In this document: positions 43,693 to 52,192 of the stretch, in pieces | How positions within the stretch are numbered: the first letter of the stretch is position 1 | How the letters are laid out: every line of letters starts with the position of its first letter | From: Chryseobacterium sp. ERMR1:04 | Lineage (GTDB): Bacteria; Bacteroidota; Bacteroidia; Flavobacteriales; Weeksellaceae | Length of the DNA: 64,000 bases | Assembly (NCBI RefSeq): GCF_001297705.1 | Contig: NZ_LIRF01000003.1 | Location: forward strand, 620,001 to 684,000 | Reading direction: 5' to 3' | The notes under the pieces: model-generated | The model's database searches: none | Told to the model about the DNA's origin: nothing | The model's input: the letters and a program-made list of their open reading frames with translations, nothing else | Made by a program: the position numbers and the translations under genes

Positions 43693-44871
43693 TTACATAT
43701 TTTCAATAACAATTGCAGATGCACCACCGCCTCCATTACAGATCGCTGCAGCACCATATTTTGCGTTGTTTTGTTTTAAAACATTAATCAAAGTAACAAT
43801 AATTCTAGAACCTGAACTTCCCAGTGGATGTCCTAGTGCTACTGCTCCTCCATTTACGTTTACTTTAGCAGCATCTAATCCTAAGATTTTGTTGTTTGCC
43901 AAACCTACTACAGAAAAAGCTTCGTTAAATTCGAAGAAATCAATATCTGCAAGTGTTAAACCCGCTTTTTTAAGAGCAATTGGTAACGCTTTTGCAGGTG
44001 CTGTAGTAAAGTTTTCAGGCTCTTGAGCAGCATCAGCATAAGAAACGATTCTTGCTAAAGGCTTAAGACCTAGTTCTTCCATTTTCTCTTTAGAAACAAG
44101 AATTAATGCAGAAGCACCATCATTTAAAGTAGATGCATTCGCTGCTGTTACTGTTCCCTCTTCTTTTTTAAATACCGTTGGAAGCGTTGGAAGTTTATCG
44201 AATTTTACTGCTTTGTATTCTTCATCTTCAGCGAATACAATTGGATCTCCTTTTCTTTGAGGAATAGAAACAGGAACTACTTCTTCAGCAAATTTCCCTT
44301 CGCTCCAAGCTTTTGCAGATCTTTTGTAAGACTCTATTGCAAAATTATCTTGTTCTTCTCTTGTAATATTATAGTCAGTTGCACATTTTTCTGCACAAAC
44401 TCCCATGTGAACTTTGTTATAAACGTCTGTAAGACCGTCTAGAACCATTCCGTCCTGCATTTTAACGTCTCCTAATTTTGTAGCGTTTCTTGCATTATAA
44501 TAATGAGGAACTGAAGACATGTTTTCCATACCTCCCGCAACAATTACGTCTGCATCACCTGCTTTAATAGCCTGTGCAGCCATACTTACTGCTTTCATTC
44601 CTGAAGCACAAACTTTATTGATCGTTGTAGCGATAGTTTCATTGGAAAGTCCCGCTCCTAAAGCAACCTGACGAGCCGGAGCCTGTCCTTCACCTGCCTG
44701 TAATACGTTACCCATATAGATTTCCTGAACATTTTTAGGATCTAGACCAATTTTATCTAATGCTCCTTTTACTGCAGCCGATCCCAACTTTGTAGCCGGA
44801 ACAGTTGATAAACTTCCTAAGAAACTTCCCATTGGAGTTCTTACTGCAGAAACGATGAATACTTCTTTCAT
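43693..44871 (-). CDS. Acetyl-CoA C-acetyltransferase (thiolase)
   Basis: The 392-residue thiolase-fold enzyme condenses or cleaves acetoacetyl-CoA. Nucleophile Cys88 is in NKVCASGMKAV. The active-site His is in GGAVALGHPLGSSG near residue 349. The second Cys is in AICNGGGGASA near 379. The NEAF motif is present. The length is typical. It may serve acetoacetate or fatty-acid metabolism, or feed the mevalonate pathway. It is monocistronic on current evidence. Confidence 0.93.
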   Translation of the reverse strand: MKEVFIVSAVRTPMGSFLGSLSTVPATKLGSAAVKGALDKIGLDPKNVQEIYMGNVLQAGEGQAPARQVALGAGLSNETIATTINKVCASGMKAVSMAAQAIKAGDADVIVAGGMENMSSVPHYYNARNATKLGDVKMQDGMVLDGLTDVYNKVHMGVCAEKCATDYNITREEQDNFAIESYKRSAKAWSEGKFAEEVVPVSIPQRKGDPIVFAEDEEYKAVKFDKLPTLPTVFKKEEGTVTAANASTLNDGASALILVSKEKMEELGLKPLARIVSYADAAQEPENFTTAPAKALPIALKKAGLTLADIDFFEFNEAFSVVGLANNKILGLDAAKVNVNGGAVALGHPLGSSGSRIIVTLINVLKQNNAKYGAAAICNGGGGASAIVIENM

Positions 44872-44921
44872 GTGTATATCTTTATTTTTTCTATTTTAAA
44901 CTTTAATGATAAAGCTTTCGG

Positions 44922-45371
44922 TTATTTTGTTTTTGCTTTTATTAAAACCAAATCAAATTGCTCATTATCAACCTTACTCTGAATTTTAATATAATTATCC
45001 TGCGTTGCTGCAATTTTATTACTAAAAACATCGCCTACTTTTATACGGTTAGCTTCCTCTGTTTTTTCAAGCACAATTAATTTATAATTACAGTCATCCA
45101 CAAAAACCATACTTGATTTTATATGATCTTTCCCGTCGTTATAATACTCAGTCTGCACATTATCTTTTACGGTCATATACCAAAGATTTTTGGGATAATT
45201 AGTTCGTAGAAATGTTCCTTCCTTTATATTACTACATTTGGTAGGATTATCAACAGGCTTTTGCTGTGTTGTTTCTTTTTTAGGAGTATTAGCAGTTGTT
45301 TTTTTCTGAGCGTTCATTTGAGAAACACCCAAAAACAATACTGCAACGGAGATTATTTTTATGTACTTCAT
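44922..45371 (-). CDS. Exported protein of unknown function
   Basis: The 149-residue protein has a signal peptide (ending QMNAQ), a Lys/Thr/Gln-rich linker (about 23-45), and a beta-rich domain (about 46-149) with two Cys (C46 and the one in DDCNYKL) that could form a disulfide. No family is recognised. Its ATG overlaps the stop of the membrane-protein gene upstream by 4 bases, showing translational coupling. Confidence 0.65.
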   Translation of the reverse strand: MKYIKIISVAVLFLGVSQMNAQKKTTANTPKKETTQQKPVDNPTKCSNIKEGTFLRTNYPKNLWYMTVKDNVQTEYYNDGKDHIKSSMVFVDDCNYKLIVLEKTEEANRIKVGDVFSNKIAATQDNYIKIQSKVDNEQFDLVLIKAKTK

Positions 45372-45769
45372 ATCTGTGTTGTGTTATTTACTTTATTATT
45401 TTTTGCTAATATGATTAGAAAAGCACCTAGGAATTCAATTGCCCAGCCCCACTTTAGCTTAACAACGCCTGCAAAAGTTTCTCTCCAAGATTTAAAAGGT
45501 ACAAAGCTGAAATAATCTAAAGACTGAACTTTAATAGCAATCAAACTAAGGATGAATAAAAGGATGAGAAGAACAGCAAAAGTTCTTGCGATTTTCGCAC
45601 TATTATTTACAATTCCGAAAAGGGCGCCTGCCGAAAGAATCCAACAGGTAATGGCCAAAGAATGGTCTAGCTTCCAGTAATTCCAATTACCTATAATTGG
45701 AACATGGACTAAGGGTAAAAAACTCCCCACAACCACCAATAACAATCCTAATAACTGAATATTTTTCAT
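45368..45769 (-). CDS. Small four-helix membrane protein
   Basis: The 133-residue protein begins MKNIQLLGLLLVVVGSFLPL and has four hydrophobic helices. No domain is recognised. It overlaps the exported-protein gene by 4 bases (ATGA type), so they share one mRNA. I chose the ATG at 45769; the frame from 45805 would begin inside a terminator hairpin. The function is unknown. Confidence 0.68.
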   Translation of the reverse strand: MKNIQLLGLLLVVVGSFLPLVHVPIIGNWNYWKLDHSLAITCWILSAGALFGIVNNSAKIARTFAVLLILLFILSLIAIKVQSLDYFSFVPFKSWRETFAGVVKLKWGWAIEFLGAFLIILAKNNKVNNTTQI

Positions 45770-45796
45770 AATTCCTAAAGTGCCAAAATACAAAAA

Positions 45797-45823
45797 AAAA
45801 CACACTTTATATCAGTGTGTTTT
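45797..45823 (-). terminator. Hairpin with T-rich tail before the membrane-protein gene
   Basis: A perfect 10-bp stem (45797-45806 with 45814-45823) is followed by T9 on the minus strand, 27 nt before the ATG at 45769. It may terminate a short upstream transcript. Confidence 0.65.
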
Positions 45824-46064
45824 AAAATCAAATTATTCGCACCCAAACAGTCGTTAGCTTCAAAATTATCATTGTAAATTTAATTATTTAACAATAAAAA
45901 TGCACTTTCATTAATTAATTAAAAATTAACATTCATCTATTTAACATCTATTTTAAGTCCGTATTTGGCCGCGAGATTAATATTCTTATTAAATGTCTTT
46001 ATAAAAATAAATATATTAACAATACGACGGTAAAATTTATAAAAGACCACCTGTAAAAACAAAA
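45824..46064. other. Spacer between two terminators
   Basis: This AT-rich DNA is bounded by minus-strand terminators on both sides, which is the layout expected for a small RNA, but I find no recognisable RNA or frame. Confidence 0.4.
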
Positions 46065-46095
46065 AAAATGCACCTTTTTCTCAAAAGTGCATTTT
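46065..46095 (-). terminator. Terminator after the nucleoside transporter
   Basis: A 9-bp stem (46065-46073 with 46087-46095) is followed by a T-rich run on the minus strand. Confidence 0.75.
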
Positions 46096-46122
46096 AGTAT
46101 TTTAATAATCTGTTCAAATAAA

Positions 46123-47505
46123 TTAATGTTTAACCATTGAAACGTCTTCCGGATCATGTTTATGTCTGAATAAAACAGCAAACAAAATCGCAAGAACGAA
46201 GGCATAAGCCGCAAAAGAAAGCCATACCTGTTGCCAATCTTTTACCATTACAATGGATGATAATGTTCCATCTGGATTTACTGCCGAATTAAAACTATTT
46301 TTAAGAATTTGTAAAAAAGTAGGATTATCCGGTGTTGTTTGTAAATACGTAGAAAGCTCCGAAGCCGTTGTAAATTTATGGGTAAAGAATTTATCGATCG
46401 CCCAACCTGCAATATAACTTCCGAAAACCGCTCCAAAACCATTAGTCATCATCATAAATAACCCTTGTGCAGAAGAACGAAGCTTTTTATCCGTTGTAGT
46501 TTCTACGAAAAGAGAGCCCGAAATATTGAAGAAATCGAAAGCCATTCCGTAAACAATACAAGAAAGGATAATTAATGATAATCCATATCCGTCCGGTACT
46601 CCATAAGCGAAGAATCCGAATCTTAATACCCAAGCAAACATAGACATTAGCATTACTTTTTTAATTCCGAATTTCTTTAAAAAGAAAGGAATTGCCAAAA
46701 TAAACAAGGTCTCTGAAACCTGAGAAATAGACATGATAATGGTTGATCTTTGTACAACAAAAGAATCTGCATATTTTGGAAAATGAGCAAATTCGCTTAA
46801 GAAAACATCTCCATACGCATTCGTTAACTGCAACGCAGCTCCCAATAACATGGAAAATAAAAAGAACAACGCCATTTTAAAATTTCCAAAAAGCTTAAAA
46901 GCATCTAGTCCAAACTGCTCAATTAAAGGAGCACTTTTATCAATTAGTTTTTGCGGTGGACATTTTGGTAATGTTAATGCATAAATCCCCAATACAATGG
47001 CTGCTGCACCACCAATATAAAATTGTCCTTCCGTAGCTTTGTTTCCTGTAAGATTCGTGATCCACATGGCAACAATAAACCCAACAGTTCCCCAAACACG
47101 AATGGGAGGAAAGTCTTTCACTACATCTAGATTACTGTTTTTAAGAACTGTATAAGAAATAGAATTTGCTAATGCAATTGTTGGCATATAAAAACACATC
47201 GCAACAAGCATTATAGAAAAGAAAGAATTAGGGTCTGTACTATGTGGTAAAAAGAAAAGCGTAATCCCGTATAAGATCTGCAAAGCCGAAAAAATTCTTT
47301 CCGCATTTACCCAACGGTCAGCAATAATCCCAGTGATGGTCGGCATAAAAATAGAAGCGATCCCCATTGTTCCGAAAACAGCCCCAAACTGAGCTCCTTC
47401 CCAATGTTTTGTACCGAACCAAAAGTTAGCCATCGTAATCAGCCATGCTCCCCAGACAAAAAACTGAAGAAAACTAAGGATGGTCAATCGTAGTTTTAAA
47501 TTCAT
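46123..47505 (-). CDS. NupG-like nucleoside:proton symporter (MFS)
   Basis: The 460-residue protein has about 12 TM helices. The opening MNLKLRLTILSFLQFFVWGA and the segment FMPTITGIIADRW are characteristic of the nucleoside:H+ symporter family (NupG/XapB). Later, FNISGSLFVETTTDK and AQGLFMMMTNGFGA also fit. It imports nucleosides across the inner membrane. It lies 21 nt after the bifunctional-nuclease gene and is probably co-transcribed from that promoter. Confidence 0.88.
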   Translation of the reverse strand: MNLKLRLTILSFLQFFVWGAWLITMANFWFGTKHWEGAQFGAVFGTMGIASIFMPTITGIIADRWVNAERIFSALQILYGITLFFLPHSTDPNSFFSIMLVAMCFYMPTIALANSISYTVLKNSNLDVVKDFPPIRVWGTVGFIVAMWITNLTGNKATEGQFYIGGAAAIVLGIYALTLPKCPPQKLIDKSAPLIEQFGLDAFKLFGNFKMALFFLFSMLLGAALQLTNAYGDVFLSEFAHFPKYADSFVVQRSTIIMSISQVSETLFILAIPFFLKKFGIKKVMLMSMFAWVLRFGFFAYGVPDGYGLSLIILSCIVYGMAFDFFNISGSLFVETTTDKKLRSSAQGLFMMMTNGFGAVFGSYIAGWAIDKFFTHKFTTASELSTYLQTTPDNPTFLQILKNSFNSAVNPDGTLSSIVMVKDWQQVWLSFAAYAFVLAILFAVLFRHKHDPEDVSMVKH

Positions 47506-47526
47506 AGTTAGTGTAAAATATCTCTT

Positions 47527-48126
47527 TTAGTCAATTTTCTTTTTCCTCCTTTTGATTTCCTCCTGAATCTCTAAAGCAGTATCATAATCTTCTTCTTTTA
47601 CGGCTTCATCCAATAATTTCTGAAGCTCCTCCATAGAAAGAGATATTAAATTATCCTCAGCCTGAACAGTTTCTGAAAACGGTTGATCTTCTTTGGCAAC
47701 ATCTTCCAGTTCTAAGAGAATTCCGGCTTCATTTAATACTTGCTGAGTCGTAAAAATGGGAGCATCAAATCTTACTGCCATTGCTACTGCATCAGAAGTT
47801 CTGGCATCAAGAATTAATTCTTCATCATTACTCTTATTTTTGAAATTAATATTCGAAAAGAAAACACCATCTACGATCTGATAAATGATCACAGAGATCA
47901 ATTCATAATTCGCAGAGGTTATAAATTTTGAAAATAAGTCGTGTGTAAGTGGACGAGGTGGATGAATATCTTTTTCTAAACCAAGAGAAATAGATTGTGC
48001 CTCGAAATTTCCTATAACAACAGGTAATTTTATGTGTGATTCTTCATGTTCCAATAACAAAGCGTACGCCCCTGATTGGGTCTGGCTGTACGATATTCCG
48101 CGAATAATTAGCTGCTTATAATCCAT
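47527..48126 (-). CDS. Bifunctional nuclease family protein (DUF151) with UVR motif
   Basis: The 199-residue protein has the DUF151/BFN domain (about 1-130, with LPVVIGNFEAQSIS and LDARTSDAVAMAVRFDAPIF). A C-terminal UVR motif (about 165-195, LQKLLDEAVKEEDYDTALEI) resembles the UvrB-UvrC contact helix pair. Plant members have DNase/RNase activity; the bacterial role is unproven. It heads a two-gene unit with the nucleoside transporter, which could mean nucleic-acid scavenging. The -7 box lies only 5 nt before the ATG. Confidence 0.87.
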   Translation of the reverse strand: MDYKQLIIRGISYSQTQSGAYALLLEHEESHIKLPVVIGNFEAQSISLGLEKDIHPPRPLTHDLFSKFITSANYELISVIIYQIVDGVFFSNINFKNKSNDEELILDARTSDAVAMAVRFDAPIFTTQQVLNEAGILLELEDVAKEDQPFSETVQAEDNLISLSMEELQKLLDEAVKEEDYDTALEIQEEIKRRKKKID

Positions 48127-48131
48127 AGCTA

Positions 48132-48139
48132 CAAATATA
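48132..48139 (-). promoter_or_regulatory. -7 box giving a nearly leaderless transcript
   Basis: The minus strand reads TATATTTG, five bases before the ATG. By the spacing seen at the SRP RNA, transcription would start within one or two bases of the start codon. Confidence 0.55.
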
Positions 48140-48488
48140 ATTTAATTTTTAATTGCAGGTTTCTATTTTTAGTCAAAAATAAAAGCCTGTAAAGATACTA
48201 AATAACTGGAAAATTACAGGGATGAAAATCCCCTTAAAAGAAGTATAAAAATTAAATAAATCCATGGAATTACCAATAACTCATTATTGATTCAGAAAAA
48301 ATTCAACATAAACACATTGTTACCCATTAAAATAAACTTACTAATCAGTATTTTACAGAAATACACACAACAATAACTAAGTTTGATTTAAAAATGTAAA
48401 TATTATCAAATTAACTTATTTTAACACAAATAAAACAATATAAACGATTTAAATTGTGTAAATTTATAATACACAAAAACCAAAATCA
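48140..48488. other. Divergent intergenic region
   Basis: No gene is seen. An imperfect dyad TGTGTA...TACACA lies at 48455-48475, just before the plus-strand surface-protein gene, and could be an operator. Confidence 0.45.
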
Positions 48489-49280
48489 ATGATGAAAAAT
48501 CTAATTATTTCAACAATAGTGATGATGCCTGCATTTTATATCGCTCAGGTTGGTATTAATACAGCATCCCCTACAGCTACTTTAGATGTAATCTCTAAAA
48601 ATACAACAGGTAATTCTACCAACGTAGATGGCTTTATTGCTCCGCGAGTAGATCGACAAAGAGCCCAGAGTATGACGAACGTACCTACCTCAACTATTAT
48701 TTATGTGAATAACATTGCTACAGGTACCCAAACAGGTACTGCAATAAATATAAACTCACCTAGTTTCTACTATTTTGACGGTAGTGTATGGCAAAAACTT
48801 GTTACCCCAGCAGCAGCGACTCAGATATTTTCTGTTGCCACTAAAAATGCGACTCAAACAATCCCCGGTGGTGGTGGGAGTGATATTACATGGCAAACCA
48901 TAACAGGATCAAACGCAAATGCTATTACGCTGTCTAGTGGCAATATTATTTTACCTGCCAATAAAATATTTTTATTGCAAGGCTACGTTTCCTGGTTAAA
49001 AAGTTCAGGCGTACCTGACGCTAATGCATGGATTAAATATAATTTCGTAGATACTTCTAATACGGCAGTAGGAAGTGTTAATATGGCAGGGTTTCAAGAA
49101 GCAAGTACCGAACAGTATAAAGACGGAGGAGTAAATCCTTCTACCGCAATAATTAATACAGGAACCTCTCCCCTTACTATTAAACTAAGAACTCTTGGTA
49201 CAGGAGCAGGAGGATCTTTTGATCTCAGCGCAGGATCAGGTAATAACGGTACCTGTTATATTCTTATTCAAGAACTGTAA
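48489..49280 (+). CDS. Secreted surface protein, VGINTASP type
   Basis: The 263-residue protein has a signal peptide ending YIAQ and the mature start VGINTASPTATLDVISKNTT, as in the gene at 26133. A stretch FIAPRVDRQRAQSM and a beta-rich C-terminal half follow, with a Gly/Ser-rich segment near the end. It has no T9SS sorting domain. The family resembles phage-tail-fibre-like surface proteins of unknown role. A hairpin terminator follows. Confidence 0.7.
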   Translation: MMKNLIISTIVMMPAFYIAQVGINTASPTATLDVISKNTTGNSTNVDGFIAPRVDRQRAQSMTNVPTSTIIYVNNIATGTQTGTAININSPSFYYFDGSVWQKLVTPAAATQIFSVATKNATQTIPGGGGSDITWQTITGSNANAITLSSGNIILPANKIFLLQGYVSWLKSSGVPDANAWIKYNFVDTSNTAVGSVNMAGFQEASTEQYKDGGVNPSTAIINTGTSPLTIKLRTLGTGAGGSFDLSAGSGNNGTCYILIQEL

Positions 49281-49303
49281 ACTAAGTTTTATAATTTAAA
49301 AAA

Positions 49304-49333
49304 GATAAAAGCCCGGAAAACCGAGCTTTTATC
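49304..49333 (+). terminator. Terminator after the surface-protein gene
   Basis: A 13-bp stem with one mismatch (49304-49316 with 49321-49333) has loop AAAA. It is preceded by A-rich and followed by mixed sequence, so efficiency is uncertain. Confidence 0.65.
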
Positions 49334-49426
49334 TGTATTGTTGAATGCTTATTGTAAATTTTGCTTCGCAAATGAATAAGTTTAATTAAAAACGTTAACC
49401 AGCAAGGCGAATTCACAACTCACTTT

Positions 49427-50374
49427 TTATCCTTTAATTGCTTTAATTTTCTCAGTTAATGCAGGAATAATCTGGAAAGCATCTCCTACTACTCCATAAT
49501 CAGCAGATTTGAAGAACGGAGCTTCAGGATCACTGTTGATTACAACGATAGTTTTAGAAGAGTTTACACCAGCTAAGTGCTGAATCGCTCCCGAAATACC
49601 TACTGCGATATAAAGATTTGGAGAAATTGCTTTACCTGTCTGCCCAACGTGCTCTGTGTGAGGTCTCCAACCGATATCAGAAACTGGCTTAGAACAAGCG
49701 GTAGCAGCGCCTAAAACGTTTGCTAATTCTTCGATCATTCCCCAGTTTTCAGGACCTTTCAATCCTCTACCTGCAGAAACTACTACTTCAGCTTCTTTAA
49801 GGTCTAATTTCCCTGAACTTTGCTCGTGAGAGATCACTTTAGTATCTTCGTTAGCCACTGACAAGTTTTTCACTTCTTCAGTACCTGAAACTGCATTTTC
49901 TTTAACACCGAAAGCATTTTGAGAAACGGTAAGAATTACATTATTCCCTTCTGCTTTTGCGTGCATAAAACCTTTTCCTGAGAAAGCTCTTCTTTTCACC
50001 TGAAATGGAGAAAGACTTTCCGGAGCTGCCAACGTATTTGTAATTAAGGCAAACCCATTCATTACTGCCAACATTGGAGCGATTGAAGAAGCGTCTGTCG
50101 TGTGAGGGAAAACGATGATGTTTCCGTTAGCGACTTCACTTACAGCCTGAGCATACGCTTTAGCTGAAAAGCTTTTAAGACCTTCGTCTTTAATATTGAT
50201 AACATTTGATGCCCCATATTTATACAATAAATCTGAAGAATCTGTAGGGTTTACAGAGATCGCTGTAACGGTATCTCCAGCTTGGTCTGCAACAGCCTTA
50301 GCATAAGAAACTGCCTCGAAAGCTGCTTTTTTGTAAACTCCATTTATATTTTCTGCGTATACGAATACTGCCAT
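49427..50374 (-). CDS. etfA: Electron transfer flavoprotein subunit alpha
   Basis: The 315-residue subunit holds FAD. The C-terminal flavin signature is seen in GQTGKAISPNLYIAVGISGA, followed by IQHLAGVNSSK, and VVSAGRGLKGPENW precedes it. It forms a heterodimer with EtfB and passes electrons from acyl-CoA dehydrogenases to the quinone pool. It follows etfB after a 42-bp spacer made of degenerate repeats. Confidence 0.95.
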   Translation of the reverse strand: MAVFVYAENINGVYKKAAFEAVSYAKAVADQAGDTVTAISVNPTDSSDLLYKYGASNVINIKDEGLKSFSAKAYAQAVSEVANGNIIVFPHTTDASSIAPMLAVMNGFALITNTLAAPESLSPFQVKRRAFSGKGFMHAKAEGNNVILTVSQNAFGVKENAVSGTEEVKNLSVANEDTKVISHEQSSGKLDLKEAEVVVSAGRGLKGPENWGMIEELANVLGAATACSKPVSDIGWRPHTEHVGQTGKAISPNLYIAVGISGAIQHLAGVNSSKTIVVINSDPEAPFFKSADYGVVGDAFQIIPALTEKIKAIKG

Positions 50375-50380
50375 TGTTTT

Positions 50381-50415
50381 AAAATTAAATGATTAAAAAA
50401 TTTAATGATTAAAAG
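50381..50415 (-). repeat. Degenerate short repeats in the etfB-etfA spacer
   Basis: ATGATTAA-like units recur (about 8 bp; two 16-bp copies) and fill most of the 42-bp spacer. They resemble, but differ from, the 7-bp repeats of other operon spacers. Confidence 0.5.
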
Positions 50416-50416
50416 A

Positions 50417-51163
50417 TTAGATAACTTTAGCTTCTTCGTGAAGTAATCTTACTAATTCATCTAAATTATCCGGAGAAACAAGTTTCACAGCAGCTCTTGG
50501 AGGAACGCTATCATAAGAAACTCCCTGAACTTTCACTTCTGATGAAGTAGGTTCTACAACCTGCAAAGATTTAGTTCTTGCAGACATTATCCCTCTCATG
50601 TTTGGAATGATAAGATCTTTCTCATCTACCAATCCTTTCTGACCAGCGATTACAGCAGGTAATTTCACAGAAATAGTTTCTTTACCTCCTTCAATTTCTC
50701 TTACTGCAGTAGCTTCACTTCCGTTTACTTCTAAACCTACAGATGCATTAACGAAAGGCTGATTTAATAACTGAGCCACCATTCCTGGAACAGAACCACC
50801 GTTATAATCAATAGATTCCTTACCACAAAGAATAAGGTCATATCCACCGTTTTGAGCAACAGCAGCGATTTCTTTTGCTGTAGAATAACTATCCTGAGGA
50901 TCAAGATTTACTCTTACTGCATCATTAGCACCAATTGCCAAAGCTTTTCTGATTACCGGTTCCGTCGTTACATCCCCTACATTGATTACTGTTACATTAG
51001 CTCCCTGAGACTCCTGAAGTTTAACTGCTTTTGTTAACGCAAATTCGTCTAATGGATTGATCACCCACTGAATTCCGTTTTTGTCGAAAGCAGATTTGTC
51101 TGCTGTAAAGTTAATTTTGGAAGTAGTATCCGGAACACTACTAATACAAACTAATATTTTCAT
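50417..51163 (-). CDS. etfB: Electron transfer flavoprotein subunit beta
   Basis: The 248-residue partner of EtfA binds AMP. It begins MKILVCISSVPDTTSKINF and has the family segment GIQWVINPLDEFALTKAV, then GGYDLILCGKESIDYNGG and the signature VKLPAVIAGQKGL. Order and orientation (etfB then etfA) are typical. The gene heads the operon. No perfect -7 box was found in its upstream 150 bp. Confidence 0.95.
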   Translation of the reverse strand: MKILVCISSVPDTTSKINFTADKSAFDKNGIQWVINPLDEFALTKAVKLQESQGANVTVINVGDVTTEPVIRKALAIGANDAVRVNLDPQDSYSTAKEIAAVAQNGGYDLILCGKESIDYNGGSVPGMVAQLLNQPFVNASVGLEVNGSEATAVREIEGGKETISVKLPAVIAGQKGLVDEKDLIIPNMRGIMSARTKSLQVVEPTSSEVKVQGVSYDSVPPRAAVKLVSPDNLDELVRLLHEEAKVI

Positions 51164-51314
51164 GTGTACTATTTTATTGTTTCCCTTTTTATGACATAAA
51201 ACTTTATCGCTTTATGCAGAGATTTTGTTTTTATTAATTCCTGTAAATATAAATAAAAAATATATTATGCATGCATAATACTTATTATTTTATTATTCAA
51301 TACATTAGATGTAC

Positions 51315-52022
51315 TTACTTGCCTGGCTGGCTTGCCCTAAACTCTATCTTACTGGGCAAAACCCTAGGATTCATCCTTAAAATATCCAATATCAGATTCC
51401 CCATATCTTCGGGCTGAATCTTCCATTCATCTTTTTCGGAAGGTACATTTCCGTTGAAATTTGTAGCCACTGATCCGGGCATAATTACGGTTGATTTAAT
51501 GTTATATTTTCTTAAATCAATCATCGCTGCCTGCGTGAAACCAACGACCCCAAATTTTGAGGCATTATAGCCTGTTCCCTTTTCAAAAAAATTAGCGCCT
51601 GCCAAACTTGAAACTGTAATATAATACCCTTCAGACTTCTTTAACTCTTCAACAGAAGCTTTTAACGTATAAAAAACTCCTGTAAGGTTGGTTTCTATCA
51701 TGTCATTCCACTCTTCAGCAGATAATTCGTCAACTGGCTTGAAAATCCCTAATCCGGCATTCGCAATCACAAAATCAAGTCTGCCAAACTTTTCTACCGT
51801 CTTTTTTACTGCTTCTTCTTCGTTGCCTAGAATCTTCACATCAGAAACAACTCCTATAACATGCTGTGAATATTGTTTAAGATCCTTCTCTGCTTTCTCT
51901 ACATCTTCCTTTTTCCTCCCCGAAAATGCCACCGAAATATCATTTTCAAGCAAAATTTTTGCAATACCAAAACCTATTCCTTTGGTCCCTCCTGTTATAT
52001 ATGCGACTTTATTTTCTAACAT
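51315..52022 (-). CDS. Short-chain dehydrogenase/reductase
   Basis: The 235-residue SDR has TGGTKGIGFG at residues 10-19, NAG near 89, and the catalytic Ser in TVSSLAGAN with YNASK (YxxxK) near 152. It resembles FabG-like 3-oxoacyl reductases, but the substrate is uncertain. Terminators of the upstream dipeptidase lie just before its start, so it should have its own promoter; only a near-match TATTTTAG is seen. Confidence 0.86.
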   Translation of the reverse strand: MLENKVAYITGGTKGIGFGIAKILLENDISVAFSGRKKEDVEKAEKDLKQYSQHVIGVVSDVKILGNEEEAVKKTVEKFGRLDFVIANAGLGIFKPVDELSAEEWNDMIETNLTGVFYTLKASVEELKKSEGYYITVSSLAGANFFEKGTGYNASKFGVVGFTQAAMIDLRKYNIKSTVIMPGSVATNFNGNVPSEKDEWKIQPEDMGNLILDILRMNPRVLPSKIEFRASQPGK

Positions 52023-52051
52023 GTCTTTGTTTTTAGTTTCCTAAAATAACA

Positions 52052-52075
52052 AAAACGCCCCAATTGGAGCGTTTT
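52052..52075 (-). terminator. Hairpin before the SDR gene
   Basis: A stem of 7 plus 2 bp with one mismatch (52052-52061 with 52066-52075) and a T-rich tail on the minus strand. It is a second terminator behind the dipeptidase gene. Confidence 0.6.
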
Positions 52076-52147
52076 ATCAATACTAATATTTGTCAGTAAT
52101 TTTATTATTTATAACATATTGCAAAATATCCGGATATGATAATAAAA

Positions 52148-52171
52148 AAACGCTCTATAATAAGAGCGTTT
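52148..52171 (-). terminator. Terminator after the dipeptidase
   Basis: A perfect 9-bp stem (52148-52156 with 52163-52171) is followed by T-rich sequence on the minus strand, 22 nt after the stop. Confidence 0.8.
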
Positions 52172-52192
52172 CTATAAATATACTAAGTTTAA

